Source of the DNA: Actinomycetes bacterium
GTDB lineage: Bacteria; Actinomycetota; Acidimicrobiia; Acidimicrobiales; Acidimicrobilacustridaceae
NCBI GenBank assembly: GCA_029782025.1
Contig: JAKOVR010000079.1
Location: forward strand, 1-32,802
Reading direction: 5' to 3'
DNA length: 32,802 nucleotides
Numbering within the stretch: the first letter of the stretch is position 1; every line of letters begins with the position of its first letter. The notes beneath the pieces are model-generated. The model worked only from the letters and a program-made list of their open reading frames with translations, made no database searches and had not been told where the DNA came from. The translations under genes were made by a program, and so were the position numbers. Shown piece by piece: positions 26,520 to 32,663 of this stretch.

Positions 26520-28021
26520 CACGACCCCACCGTGAAGTCGATGACGCCGCCCTCGCTCGTCCCCCGGAAGAGGATGAACCCGAACCCCCAGTAGACGTGC
26601 CCATCCACGATGGCGGCACCGCCACCGATCTTGCCCGGCGCGTCGAACGACCAGAGCTTCTTGCCGGTGCCGGTGTCGAACGCGTACATGGTGTTGGCGT
26701 CCGTGCCCACGAAGGCGACGCCCGACACCGCGCTCACCGGACCGAACACCTTGCCCGTGAGCTCGTCGGTGCTCCACTGGATCTCACCCGTGGCCGGGTC
26801 GAGCCCGAACACCTTCGATCCGTTGGTGGGGGCGTTGGTCTTCGGATCGCCGATGTTGGACGACATCACGAGCCGACCGTCGACGAAGGCGGCGGAGCCG
26901 ATGACCCCGCCGAACACGCTGCCGGGGGTCAGGCTGGTCTGCCACACCACGTCGCCGGTCGTGCGGTCGAGCGCGTGGTAGTTGCCGCCCTTGTCGCCGA
27001 CCCCCACCATGTCGCGGCCGTTGGAGGTCCACAGGTTGGGCGACGCGCCCACGTCGACGTCCTTGCCGGTGGGGTTGCCCTTCGGGAACACGTCCTGGGG
27101 GGTGAACTGCTTGGCCCACCGCAGCTTCCCGGTCTTGACCTCGAGGGCCAGCAGGGCGTCGGCCAGCGGCGCCGTCGGTTCCGAGCTGGTGTTGCCGGTG
27201 CCGATGTAGAGCAGGCCGCGACCCACGTCCACCGCGGGCGTCGACCAGATGCCCACGCCCGACCCGGCCGTGGCATCGGCGGGGGTGGCGTAGAACCGCC
27301 ACACCTCCTTGCCGGTGTCGGCGTCGTAGGCGCCGACCGTGCCCCGGAAGGAGTTGGTGGGATCCGGGACGGCGTCCTGGATGCCGGCGGTGGCCTGCAG
27401 CACGAGCCCGTCGACGTACACCGGCGACCCGTTGATCTGCGACAGAGGGTTCTCGTTGGTGCTGGCCTTCCAGCGCACCGCACCCGTCGCCTTGTCGAGC
27501 CGGTACAGGGTGTGGCCGACGCCGATGTAGACGGCATCGCCGTGCACGGCGGGCGCACCGATGACCCACCCACCTTCGATCGGCACGTTCCACACCACCG
27601 AGCCGTCGGCCGCCTTCACGGCCCACATCGAGCCCTTCCAGTCGCCGTAGTAGACGATGCCGTCGACGACCGCCGGCGTGCCGGTCACCCCGGTGACGCC
27701 ATCCTTGACCCACGCCTTGGTGAGCTTCCCCACGGTGGCGGCGGTGATCTTCTGCTCCCCTGGCGACCGCCCGGTGTTGGCCAGGTCGTGCCGGTACGAC
27801 GGCCAACCGGCGTCCGGCCCCGAATCGGCGCTCGATCCCCGAGCGATGGTCGTGCCGGCGCCGGCCCCCGCACCGCCGGTCGACCCTGCGCCGGGCCCGG
27901 CGCCGTCCCCACTCGACGAGCAGGCCGAGAGGGACGGGAGGGCGACGACGGACGCGGCCGCCAGGGCCAGGAAGGGCACCGTCCGGGCACGGCGGCGGAG
28001 CCGGATCGAGGGGACAGGCAT
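26519..28021 (-). CDS. PQQ-type beta-propeller dehydrogenase lipoprotein (PVA dehydrogenase-like)
   Basis: A 500-aa predicted lipoprotein (lipobox LPSLSAC, C34) with a beta-propeller made of repeated W motifs, such as GKLRWAKQF, GDVVWQTSL, GEIQWSTDE and GKKLWSFDA. The blocks VDVGASPNLW, VGVGDKGGNYHALDRTTGDVVWQ and FGGVIGSAAFVDGRLV resemble polyvinyl-alcohol dehydrogenases more than methanol dehydrogenases. No heme motif is in this protein; the cytochrome is a separate gene upstream. It should oxidise secondary alcohols outside the membrane if it binds PQQ, which sequence alone cannot prove. Start ATG 28021 is preferred to TTG 28033. No PQQ synthesis genes are in the window. Confidence 0.8.
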   Translation of the reverse strand: MPVPSIRLRRRARTVPFLALAAASVVALPSLSACSSSGDGAGPGAGSTGGAGAGAGTTIARGSSADSGPDAGWPSYRHDLANTGRSPGEQKITAATVGKLTKAWVKDGVTGVTGTPAVVDGIVYYGDWKGSMWAVKAADGSVVWNVPIEGGWVIGAPAVHGDAVYIGVGHTLYRLDKATGAVRWKASTNENPLSQINGSPVYVDGLVLQATAGIQDAVPDPTNSFRGTVGAYDADTGKEVWRFYATPADATAGSGVGIWSTPAVDVGRGLLYIGTGNTSSEPTAPLADALLALEVKTGKLRWAKQFTPQDVFPKGNPTGKDVDVGASPNLWTSNGRDMVGVGDKGGNYHALDRTTGDVVWQTSLTPGSVFGGVIGSAAFVDGRLVMSSNIGDPKTNAPTNGSKVFGLDPATGEIQWSTDELTGKVFGPVSAVSGVAFVGTDANTMYAFDTGTGKKLWSFDAPGKIGGGAAIVDGHVYWGFGFILFRGTSEGGVIDFTVGS

Positions 28022-28076
28022 CGCACCAGCCAACCACGTCGAGCGCCGCGAGGCTGGGCAGGAGCGCTCGGAACGG

Positions 28077-28589
28077 TCAGCGCGCGGACGCGGGCGGACC
28101 CGGGAGCTCGCTGCGGGTGTAGGCCACGACGGCCCGGATCTCGGCCTCGCTGAGCGCGGGCGAGAAGGCGGGCATGCGCAGGTTGCCCGTCCGGACGACC
28201 ATCACCTGGGCCTCCACCCCCAACCTCGACGCGATCCCGCGGAGCTCGGGGCCCAGGTTGCCCTCCCCCGTCGGCCCGTGGCACCCGGCGCACTGGGTCC
28301 GGTACACGAAGGCGCCGGTCGACTCGCCCGGGCGAGGAACGGCCGTGGTCGTGGTCGTGGGCGCGGGCGCGGCGGTCGAACCGCTCACGGTCGGCACCGC
28401 CGACCCGGCAATCGACGACGGCGGCGCGCCGGCCCCGGCACACCCCGCCACCACCAGCCCGATGGCCGCCAGCCCTGCCGCAGCGCGGGCTCTCTTGGGT
28501 GCGTAAGGGCGCGCAGAGCGCGCCCTTACGCACCCAAGGAACGTGGGGCGGCTCCGCCGGCCGAGCTCAGCACTGCGATGCCCGACCAC
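28077..28589 (-). CDS. Class I cytochrome c lipoprotein
   Basis: A small monoheme cytochrome: CAGCH (C100, C103, H104), axial Met M139 in NLRMPAFSP and the C-terminal helix LSEAEIRAVVAYTRSEL. A lipobox LVVAGC (C50) and a Thr/Pro linker put it on the outer membrane face, where it can take electrons from the downstream dehydrogenase. The start is a problem. The only in-frame ATG/GTG/TTG before the signal core is GTG 28589, giving a 170-aa product whose long n-region is encoded across palindrome copy 8 (TFLGCVRARSARPYAPK). Either the palindrome entered the coding sequence in frame or an unusual start codon is used. The dehydrogenase gene follows after 55 bp. Confidence 0.8.
   Translation of the reverse strand: MVGHRSAELGRRSRPTFLGCVRARSARPYAPKRARAAAGLAAIGLVVAGCAGAGAPPSSIAGSAVPTVSGSTAAPAPTTTTTAVPRPGESTGAFVYRTQCAGCHGPTGEGNLGPELRGIASRLGVEAQVMVVRTGNLRMPAFSPALSEAEIRAVVAYTRSELPGPPASAR
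28494..28538. repeat. Large palindrome, copy 8 (class C, perfect), inside the cytochrome reading frame
   Basis: Perfect 21-bp arms (28494-28514 and 28518-28538) flank the loop AGA. The outer arm is CTTGGGTGCG and the inner arm is TAAGGGCGCGC, as in copy 5. It lies 61 bp past the SHOCT-like gene stop and within the only open 5' extension of the cytochrome gene. Confidence 0.95.
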
Positions 28590-28599
28590 CGGCGTTCGG

Positions 28600-28857
28600 T
28601 CAGTCGACCTCGATCAGCGCGAGGAGCGCGGACCGCTGCTCCTCGAAGTCGTCGAAGGAGACATCGCCGGCCTCGAAGGCGGCGTTCAACTCAGCGAGCT
28701 GCTGGAGCACCGCGCCCTGGTCGGCCGCGGCGGTCGACTCGGTCTCTTCATCGGTGGCATCGGGCCGCGTGAGGCGGCGTTGCCGCTTGTCGTCGGCCTT
28801 CTGCTTCTTCGCACGTTCCCGCTCGCGGCGGTTGAACGACTGGTTGTTCCTGGCCAT
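28600..28857 (-). CDS. Small SHOCT-like protein
   Basis: An 85-aa protein. The N-terminal half is very basic (RRERERAKKQKADDKRQRRL), with a short acidic/Ala linker. The C-terminal half (about 55-83) reads LQQLAELNAAFEAGDVSFDDFEEQRSALLALI, matching the SHOCT pattern L-x2-L-x4-G-x-I-S-x2-E-F-x3-K-x2-L. Such domains are short interaction modules; the basic part may bind nucleic acid. ATG 28857 has a good Shine-Dalgarno (GGAGGA 5 nt upstream), unlike most genes here. It follows csp past a strong terminator hairpin. A ribosome- or cold-related role is only a guess from position. Confidence 0.7.
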   Translation of the reverse strand: MARNNQSFNRRERERAKKQKADDKRQRRLTRPDATDEETESTAAADQGAVLQQLAELNAAFEAGDVSFDDFEEQRSALLALIEVD

Positions 28858-28873
28858 GGTGTCCTCCGACGTC

Positions 28874-28905
28874 CTGCCGGGCCGCACGCAGGTGCGGCCC
28901 GGCAG
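28874..28905 (-). terminator. Strong hairpin terminator after csp
   Basis: A perfect 14-bp stem (28874-28887 with 28892-28905, CTGCCGGGCCGCAC) and loop GCAG lie 8 bp past the csp stop. There is no T-run, as is usual for actinobacterial terminators. Confidence 0.75.
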
Positions 28906-28913
28906 TGGCCGCG

Positions 28914-29114
28914 TCAGATGACGCGAACGTTCTGTGCTTCCTCGCCCTTGCGGCCGGGCGCTACGTCGAACTCGACCTGCTGCCCCTCCTCGAGCGACCG
29001 GAAGCCGGTCCCCGCGATGTTCGAGAAGTGGACGAACACGTCGTCCCCGCCCTCACGCGAGATGAAGCCGAAGCCCTTCTCCTTGTTGAAGAACTTCACA
29101 ATTCCTGTGGTCAT
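28914..29114 (-). CDS. Cold-shock protein (CspA family)
   Basis: A 66-aa single cold-shock domain: [20 protein letters not shown] (RNP1 KGFGFI), [10 protein letters not shown] (RNP2 VFVHF) and the C-terminal [20 protein letters not shown]. It binds single-stranded RNA/DNA and opens RNA structure. The start is ATG 29114, with AAGAAAGCGAAACAAG just upstream; the same stretch precedes the cold-shock domain of the helicase fusion. The predicted transcript start (near 29317) gives an untranslated leader of about 200 nt, which is exceptional in this otherwise leaderless region and typical of cold-shock genes. The leader carries the shared RNA element at 29238-29312. Confidence 0.97.
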   Translation of the reverse strand: MTTGIVKFFNKEKGFGFISREGGDDVFVHFSNIAGTGFRSLEEGQQVEFDVAPGRKGEEAQNVRVI

Positions 29115-29237
29115 CTTGTTTCGCTTTCTTGGTGCCGGCCGCACCCACCAGGTGCGTCGACGGGTATGGACAATCCCGACGAGCGGGACGGGTGTGCGCC
29201 GGCCGGCGTGCGAACAGGACGGGAAGCCGGTCACGGA

Positions 29238-29312
29238 GATCGGTCGGCGCCGGGCACCGGCGGCCTTCTCGGGGCCTGCAACACATGCCTCTTCGCGCTG
29301 GAACGGCCGATC
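29238..29312 (-). ncRNA. Candidate structured 5' leader RNA of csp
   Basis: On the minus strand GATCGGCC (29312-29305) can pair with GACCGATC (29245-29238), 7 of 8 pairs. Inside is a GC hairpin (29246-29265) with a bulge. CATGCCTCTTCGCGC (29284-29298, plus-strand reading) is identical in the helicase leader. The element starts about 5 nt after the predicted transcript start and ends about 123 nt before csp. Confidence 0.6.
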
Positions 29313-29323
29313 GCAACGGCGAG

Positions 29324-29329
29324 ACCCTA
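29324..29329 (-). promoter_or_regulatory. -10 box (TAGGGT) of csp, extended type
   Basis: CTGGTAGGGT on the minus strand, with TG just before the box. The match with CTGGTAGAGT upstream of the helicase shows that promoter and leader were duplicated together. Confidence 0.6.
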
Positions 29330-29458
29330 CCAGGAGAATCGGCGCGATGGCACGTCATGGGGTTCCGGCCCGACCGGGCACGGTGTCGAGCAACGCCGAG
29401 GAAGGCCGCGCCCACCGGATCCGACGGGCGAGCACTGAGAGCGAAGGAGATGGGTCCA

Positions 29459-29496
29459 CGGCTGCGGTGGCCGCCAACTGGCGACCACCGCAGCCG
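29459..29496 (-). terminator. Strong hairpin terminator after the helicase-CSD gene
   Basis: A perfect 12-bp stem (29459-29470 with 29485-29496, CGGCTGCGGTGG), with a short extra stem (29473-29475 with 29480-29482) inside the loop, lies 5 bp past the stop at 29502. The 29115-29501 gap otherwise holds the csp leader and promoter. Confidence 0.75.
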
Positions 29497-29501
29497 ACGG
29501 A

Positions 29502-29702
29502 TCAGATGACGCGGACGTTCTGCGCCTCTTCGCCCTTGCGGCCGGGCGCGACGTCGAACTCGACCCGCTGTCCCTCGTCGAGCGACTTGTAGCCGCTGCT
29601 CGCGATGTTGGAGAAGTGGACGAACACATCGTCGCCCCCTTCACGAGAGATGAAGCCGAAGCCCTTCTCGTTGTTGAAGAACTTCACGATTCCTGTAGTC
29701 AC
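29502..29702 (-). CDS. Possible separately translated cold-shock protein inside the fusion
   Basis: In-frame GTG 29702 would give a 66-aa protein aligned end to end with Csp (28914-29114). The bases before it match the csp 5' region (AAGAAAG-GAAACAA with one or two changes), which suggests this was once an independent csp gene that the helicase frame has run into. Whether it is still initiated separately is unknown. Confidence 0.45.
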   Translation of the reverse strand: MTTGIVKFFNNEKGFGFISREGGDDVFVHFSNIASSGYKSLDEGQRVEFDVAPGRKGEEAQNVRVI

Positions 29703-31133
29703 TTTGTTTCTCTTTCTTGCTGTCGACGCCCCGAAGAGGGGTGTCGGGGTCGCCGACCCGGAAGGGCCGGACTCCTGGACGGGGTGGTCGTGATGGACGA
29801 CCACCCGGTTGGCTTTGCGGCGGGCGGGGCCGCTCGGGCGGGGCGGCCCGCCCGGAAGGGGTGACGGTGCGGGCGACAGACGGTCACGACCGCCGTCCAC
29901 CGGCTGGGGTCGGGGGGCCCGGCGTTCGGCGACGGTCCGGACATCGACCACCACCGTCGGCGGGCTGATGGCCTCGAGGTCGGCCGGGGCCAGGCCACGC
30001 GGGTAACCGAGCGACCGCTGGATCACGGTGACGTCGGCCCGTCGGTCCGCCGGCACCAGGCTCACGACCGTGCCCGACGCACCGGCCCGCGCCGTGCGCC
30101 CCGAGCGGTGCACGTAGTCCTTGGCGTCACCCGGCGGGTCGAAGTGCACGACGCAGGCCACGCCATCGACGTGGATGCCGCGGGCGGCGACATCGGTGGC
30201 CACGAGGGCACTCACCTGGCCGCGGTGGAAGGCGTCGAGGGCCCGCTCGCGCTGCGACTGGCTCCGGTCGCCGTGGATCGCCGCCGCCCGCACGCCGGCC
30301 GCTTCGAGCTGGCGGGCGACACGGTCGGTGGACCGCTTGGTTCGACAGAACACGACGGTCTGACCGGCACGGTCGACGACCCCCGCCGTCACGTCGAGGC
30401 GATGCGTCGCCTCGACCGACCAGAACAGGTGGATCGCCCGCTCGTCGGTGTCGCCCTCGGGGGCCTGGTCGTGCCGGACCGGATCCCGCTGGTAGGCCCG
30501 GATGAGCACGTCCACCTGACCGTCCAACGTGGCCGAGAAGAGCAGGGTCTGGCGGTCGTCCCGGCAGCGATCGAGCAGCCGGCGCACCTCGGGCAGGAAC
30601 CCCATGTCGCTCATCCGATCGGCCTCGTCGACCACGACGAGATCGACGTCGCGAAGGTCGCAGTCACCCCGGTTGACGAGATCGGCGAGCCGACCCGGGC
30701 AGGCGACGAGGATGTCGACGCCGCGACGGAGCGCGGTGCGCTGGCGGTCGAAGCTCACGCCTCCGAAGACCGACTGGACGGACTTCCGACGCGAGTCGGT
30801 CGGCAGGCCGTTGATCAGGTGCTGCAGCTCGTCCTTGACCTGGGTGGCGAGCTCCCGGGTGGGGACCAGCACCAGCGTGCGAGGGCGGCCCGGGCGAGCA
30901 GGACCGGTCCGGAGGGCGACGGGGATGCCGAAGGCCAGGGTCTTGCCCGAGCCCGTGGGCGCTCGGCCACAGACGTCACGGCCGGCCAGGCCGTCGACGA
31001 TCGTGTCGGCCTGGATGGGAAAGGGCTGGTGGATACCCCGGCGGGCCAACGAATCGACCAGCGACACGGGCAGGCCGAGCGTGGCGAAGGTGGGGCCGTC
31101 GCTGGTGGCGACGGGGGCAGTGGACAGGGACAT
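29502..31133 (-). CDS. DEAD-box RNA helicase fused to a C-terminal cold-shock domain
   Basis: One open frame of 543 aa. The helicase core has a Q-motif region (TFATLGLP then PFPIQADTI), Walker A APTGSGKT (58-65), PTREL (91-95), VVDEADRM (DEAD 169-172), SAT (200-202) and [10 protein letters not shown] (342-351). A basic, Pro-rich linker (about 392-475) leads straight into a complete cold-shock domain (478-543, KGFGFI and VFVHF) nearly identical to the neighbouring Csp. There is no stop between them. At V478 a GTG (29702) sits behind AAGAAAGAGAAACAAA, the counterpart of the csp 5' region, so a free 66-aa Csp may also be made. Start ATG 31133 has CGGAG 7 nt upstream. It probably unwinds structured RNA in the cold. 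Confidence 0.9.
   Translation of the reverse strand: MSLSTAPVATSDGPTFATLGLPVSLVDSLARRGIHQPFPIQADTIVDGLAGRDVCGRAPTGSGKTLAFGIPVALRTGPARPGRPRTLVLVPTRELATQVKDELQHLINGLPTDSRRKSVQSVFGGVSFDRQRTALRRGVDILVACPGRLADLVNRGDCDLRDVDLVVVDEADRMSDMGFLPEVRRLLDRCRDDRQTLLFSATLDGQVDVLIRAYQRDPVRHDQAPEGDTDERAIHLFWSVEATHRLDVTAGVVDRAGQTVVFCRTKRSTDRVARQLEAAGVRAAAIHGDRSQSQRERALDAFHRGQVSALVATDVAARGIHVDGVACVVHFDPPGDAKDYVHRSGRTARAGASGTVVSLVPADRRADVTVIQRSLGYPRGLAPADLEAISPPTVVVDVRTVAERRAPRPQPVDGGRDRLSPAPSPLPGGPPRPSGPARRKANRVVVHHDHPVQESGPSGSATPTPLFGASTARKRNKVTTGIVKFFNNEKGFGFISREGGDDVFVHFSNIASSGYKSLDEGQRVEFDVAPGRKGEEAQNVRVI
29782..29806 (-). other. Hairpin in the helicase-CSD linker, possible relic terminator
   Basis: A 9-bp perfect stem (29782-29790 with 29798-29806, GGGTGGTCG) with a 7-nt loop lies about 80 bp upstream of the cold-shock domain, where a separate helicase gene would have ended. 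Confidence 0.4.
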
Positions 31134-31204
31134 GGAGTGACTCCGAAAGCAGCACGACGGCTGCGTGACCGGCTGGCAAAGAGGCGTCAGAAGCCGGAGA
31201 TGAT

Positions 31205-31277
31205 GATCGGTCGGCGCCGGCACCGGCGGCCTTCTCAGGCCCTCAACGCATGCCTCTTCGCGCGTGAACGACCGATC
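31205..31277 (-). ncRNA. Candidate structured 5' leader RNA of the helicase-CSD gene
   Basis: Homologous to 29238-29312. The closing stem GATCGGTC (31277-31270) with GACCGATC (31212-31205) is perfect over 8 pairs; the one differing position makes U-A here and a C/A mismatch in csp. The inner hairpin (31213-31231) is kept although its loop is 1 nt shorter. It ends about 71 nt before the helicase start. Confidence 0.6.
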
Positions 31278-31288
31278 GGAACGCAGAG

Positions 31289-31294
31289 ACTCTA
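31289..31294 (-). promoter_or_regulatory. -10 box (TAGAGT) of the helicase-CSD gene
   Basis: CTGGTAGAGT on the minus strand, homologous to the csp promoter. The predicted transcript start is near 31282, giving a leader of about 150 nt. Confidence 0.55.
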
Positions 31295-31399
31295 CCAGAT
31301 GATCGCCGACGTGCCACTTCGGGGCGGTCGCGCCGCCGACCGGTGGCACCGCCGACGCCTGCCGGCGCCCGCCGGCGACCAGAGACCGCCCCGGCCCGG

Positions 31400-31405
31400 T
31401 AAGAT
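31400..31405 (+). promoter_or_regulatory. -10 box (TAAGAT) of the carD-like gene
   Basis: The box ends 40 nt before GTG 31446, so this mRNA would have a short leader with a Shine-Dalgarno, unlike the leaderless genes. Confidence 0.5.
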
Positions 31406-31445
31406 GTCACGACGGTGACCATCGCCGTGGACCGGGAGGTCAACC

Positions 31446-31958
31446 GTGGAGTTCAGCGTCGGAGACAAGGTCATCTACCCCTGCCATGGGGTGGCGGAGG
31501 TGACCGACGTCGCCGTCCGCACCGTCGCCGGGAACGATGTGGAGTGCGTCGTGTTCGCCATCGCAGGGCGGGACGAGGGGCACCAACGCCCGCTGACGGT
31601 CTCGGTGCCCGTCCATCGAGCTCGCGAAGTCGGCGTGCGGCCGGTGGCCACGCACGAAGATGCCGGCGACGTGCTCGCGCTGCTGGCCGTGACCGACGTT
31701 CGCATGCCCACCAACTGGTCGCGGCGCTTCAAGAACCACCAGGAGAAGATGAAGTCCGGCGACCTGTTCCAGTACGCCGAGGTGGTGCGCAACCTGGCCT
31801 TCCGTCAGCGCACCACGAACCTCGCCAACGCCGAGACCGCCATGTACGCGGCAGCCCGGCACCTCCTGTCGAGCGAGCTGGCCGTCACGTGGTCGGTCAC
31901 CAAGGTCGAGGCCGAGGAGCGCATGGACGACGCCCTCGGCTGGCTCCAGCCGGCCTGA
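31446..31958 (+). CDS. CarD-family transcription regulator
   Basis: A 170-aa protein. The N-terminal Tudor-like RNA-polymerase-interacting domain is EFSVGDKVIYPCHGVAEVTDV (residues 2-22) and its strands. The C-terminal helical DNA-binding domain has WSRRFKNHQEKMKSGDLFQYAEVVRNLAFRQ, AETAMYAAARHLLSSELAV and the final EAEERMDDAL. The pattern matches actinobacterial CarD, which binds the polymerase beta subunit and stabilises open promoter complexes, often at stress and rRNA promoters. GTG 31446 is chosen because GGGAGG stands 6 nt upstream. It is divergent from the cold-shock helicase, with 312 bp between starts that hold the helicase leader and both promoters. Confidence 0.9.
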   Translation: MEFSVGDKVIYPCHGVAEVTDVAVRTVAGNDVECVVFAIAGRDEGHQRPLTVSVPVHRAREVGVRPVATHEDAGDVLALLAVTDVRMPTNWSRRFKNHQEKMKSGDLFQYAEVVRNLAFRQRTTNLANAETAMYAAARHLLSSELAVTWSVTKVEAEERMDDALGWLQPA

Positions 31959-31990
31959 CCCCGAGGTCGGTCGTCGCTCTCCCCCGCTGA

Positions 31991-32284
31991 TCAGTGGCGG
32001 GGCTCCGGCGACGCCACGAAGAGGTCGAGCAACTCGCCCACCGTGCGTTCCCGACTGCTGGGTTCCCGGAGCGGGAGGTGCACCTGGATGTGGTACCGGT
32101 TCCGCCTCCCATCTCGCTCCTTGACGACGTACCCGGCCTCCGAGAGGTCGACCACGAGCCCGTAGGCCGTGCGTTCGGTCACGTCGAGCGCGTCGGCGAG
32201 GTCACGGAGCCGGGCGTCGGCGTGGTCGGCGATGAAGAGCAGCGCCCGGGCGTGATTCGTCAGGAAGCCCCATTCGGTACCCAT
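31991..32284 (-). CDS. Winged-helix (MarR-like) regulator
   Basis: A 97-aa protein. WGFLTNHARALLFIADHADARLRDLADALDVTERTAYGLVVDLSEAGYVVKERDGRRNRYHI is a compact winged helix: the recognition helix is about residues 33-47 and the wing has the basic ERDGRRNRY. The C-terminal helix (GELLDLF) may dimerise it. ATG 32284 has TACCAT 6 nt upstream, so it is leaderless; the longer upstream frame is rejected. It is divergent from the tiny basic protein across an A+T-rich spacer with two TTCYGGAA palindromes that may be its operators. Confidence 0.82.
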   Translation of the reverse strand: MGTEWGFLTNHARALLFIADHADARLRDLADALDVTERTAYGLVVDLSEAGYVVKERDGRRNRYHIQVHLPLREPSSRERTVGELLDLFVASPEPRH

Positions 32285-32290
32285 CCGTCG

Positions 32291-32296
32291 ATGGTA
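32291..32296 (-). promoter_or_regulatory. -10 box (TACCAT), leaderless start of the winged-helix gene
   Basis: The box ends 6 nt before ATG 32284 on the minus strand. Confidence 0.5.
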
Positions 32297-32318
32297 CCGG
32301 CGCTCGCGCGAATCGATT

Positions 32319-32398
32319 TTCCGGAATCTCCTTGCGAGGGTCACCCGCGCTTGCCTGCCCACAGGCTCACGACTTTTCTGGAAATTTCTTACTAGTAA
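32319..32398. promoter_or_regulatory. A+T-rich spacer with candidate operator palindromes
   Basis: TTCCGGAA (32319-32326) and TTCTGGAA (32376-32383) are two near-identical palindromic boxes 57 bp apart. TTACTAGTAA (32389-32398) is a perfect 10-bp palindrome. The stretch is far richer in A+T than its surroundings. Binding by the adjacent winged-helix protein is a guess. Confidence 0.4.
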
Positions 32399-32543
32399 TC
32401 TCATTCGGCGATAGGATGGCGTCGCGGTCACTCCTGACCCGCCGCCCGAGGGCCCCTCGGCGCCGGCCACGGGTGACGGCGGCGATCACCGCCGCTGTAG
32501 CCCCCGCGGGTCTCGCACCCCGTTCGATCCATCGGGAGGTCCG

Positions 32544-32663
32544 ATGCCTGAGAAGACCCCAAACCATCCGAAGCAGAAGCTGGCCGAGCGCTCGCTCAAA
32601 GAGAAGCGGCGCGACAAGAAGGCCAAGAAGACGGCGCGAGAAGCGCCCGAAGTGCTGCGATGA
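32544..32663 (+). CDS. Tiny basic protein (39 aa)
   Basis: MPEKTPNHPKQKLAERSLKE continues with a Lys/Arg-rich helix (KRRDKKAKKTAREAP) and ends EVLR. ATG 32544 has GGGAGG 4 nt upstream, and the stop overlaps the ATG of the next gene (ATGA at 32660), so the pair is coupled. Fourteen of 39 residues are Lys or Arg, suggesting nucleic-acid or ribosome contact. I know no named family. A possible -10 (TAGGAT) lies near 32414, upstream of a leader of about 120 nt. Confidence 0.6.
   Translation: MPEKTPNHPKQKLAERSLKEKRRDKKAKKTAREAPEVLR

Noticed and set aside
29053..29415. Upstream ORF in the csp leader starting at the ATG within the conserved block
   Set aside because: The helicase leader has ATG CGT TGA at the same place and the frame is not conserved, so conservation looks structural rather than coding.
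32415..32640. Plus-strand frame from ATG 32415 across the tiny basic gene
   Set aside because: No ribosome site, Arg/Pro-rich shadow composition, and it conflicts with the well-signalled 39-aa frame.
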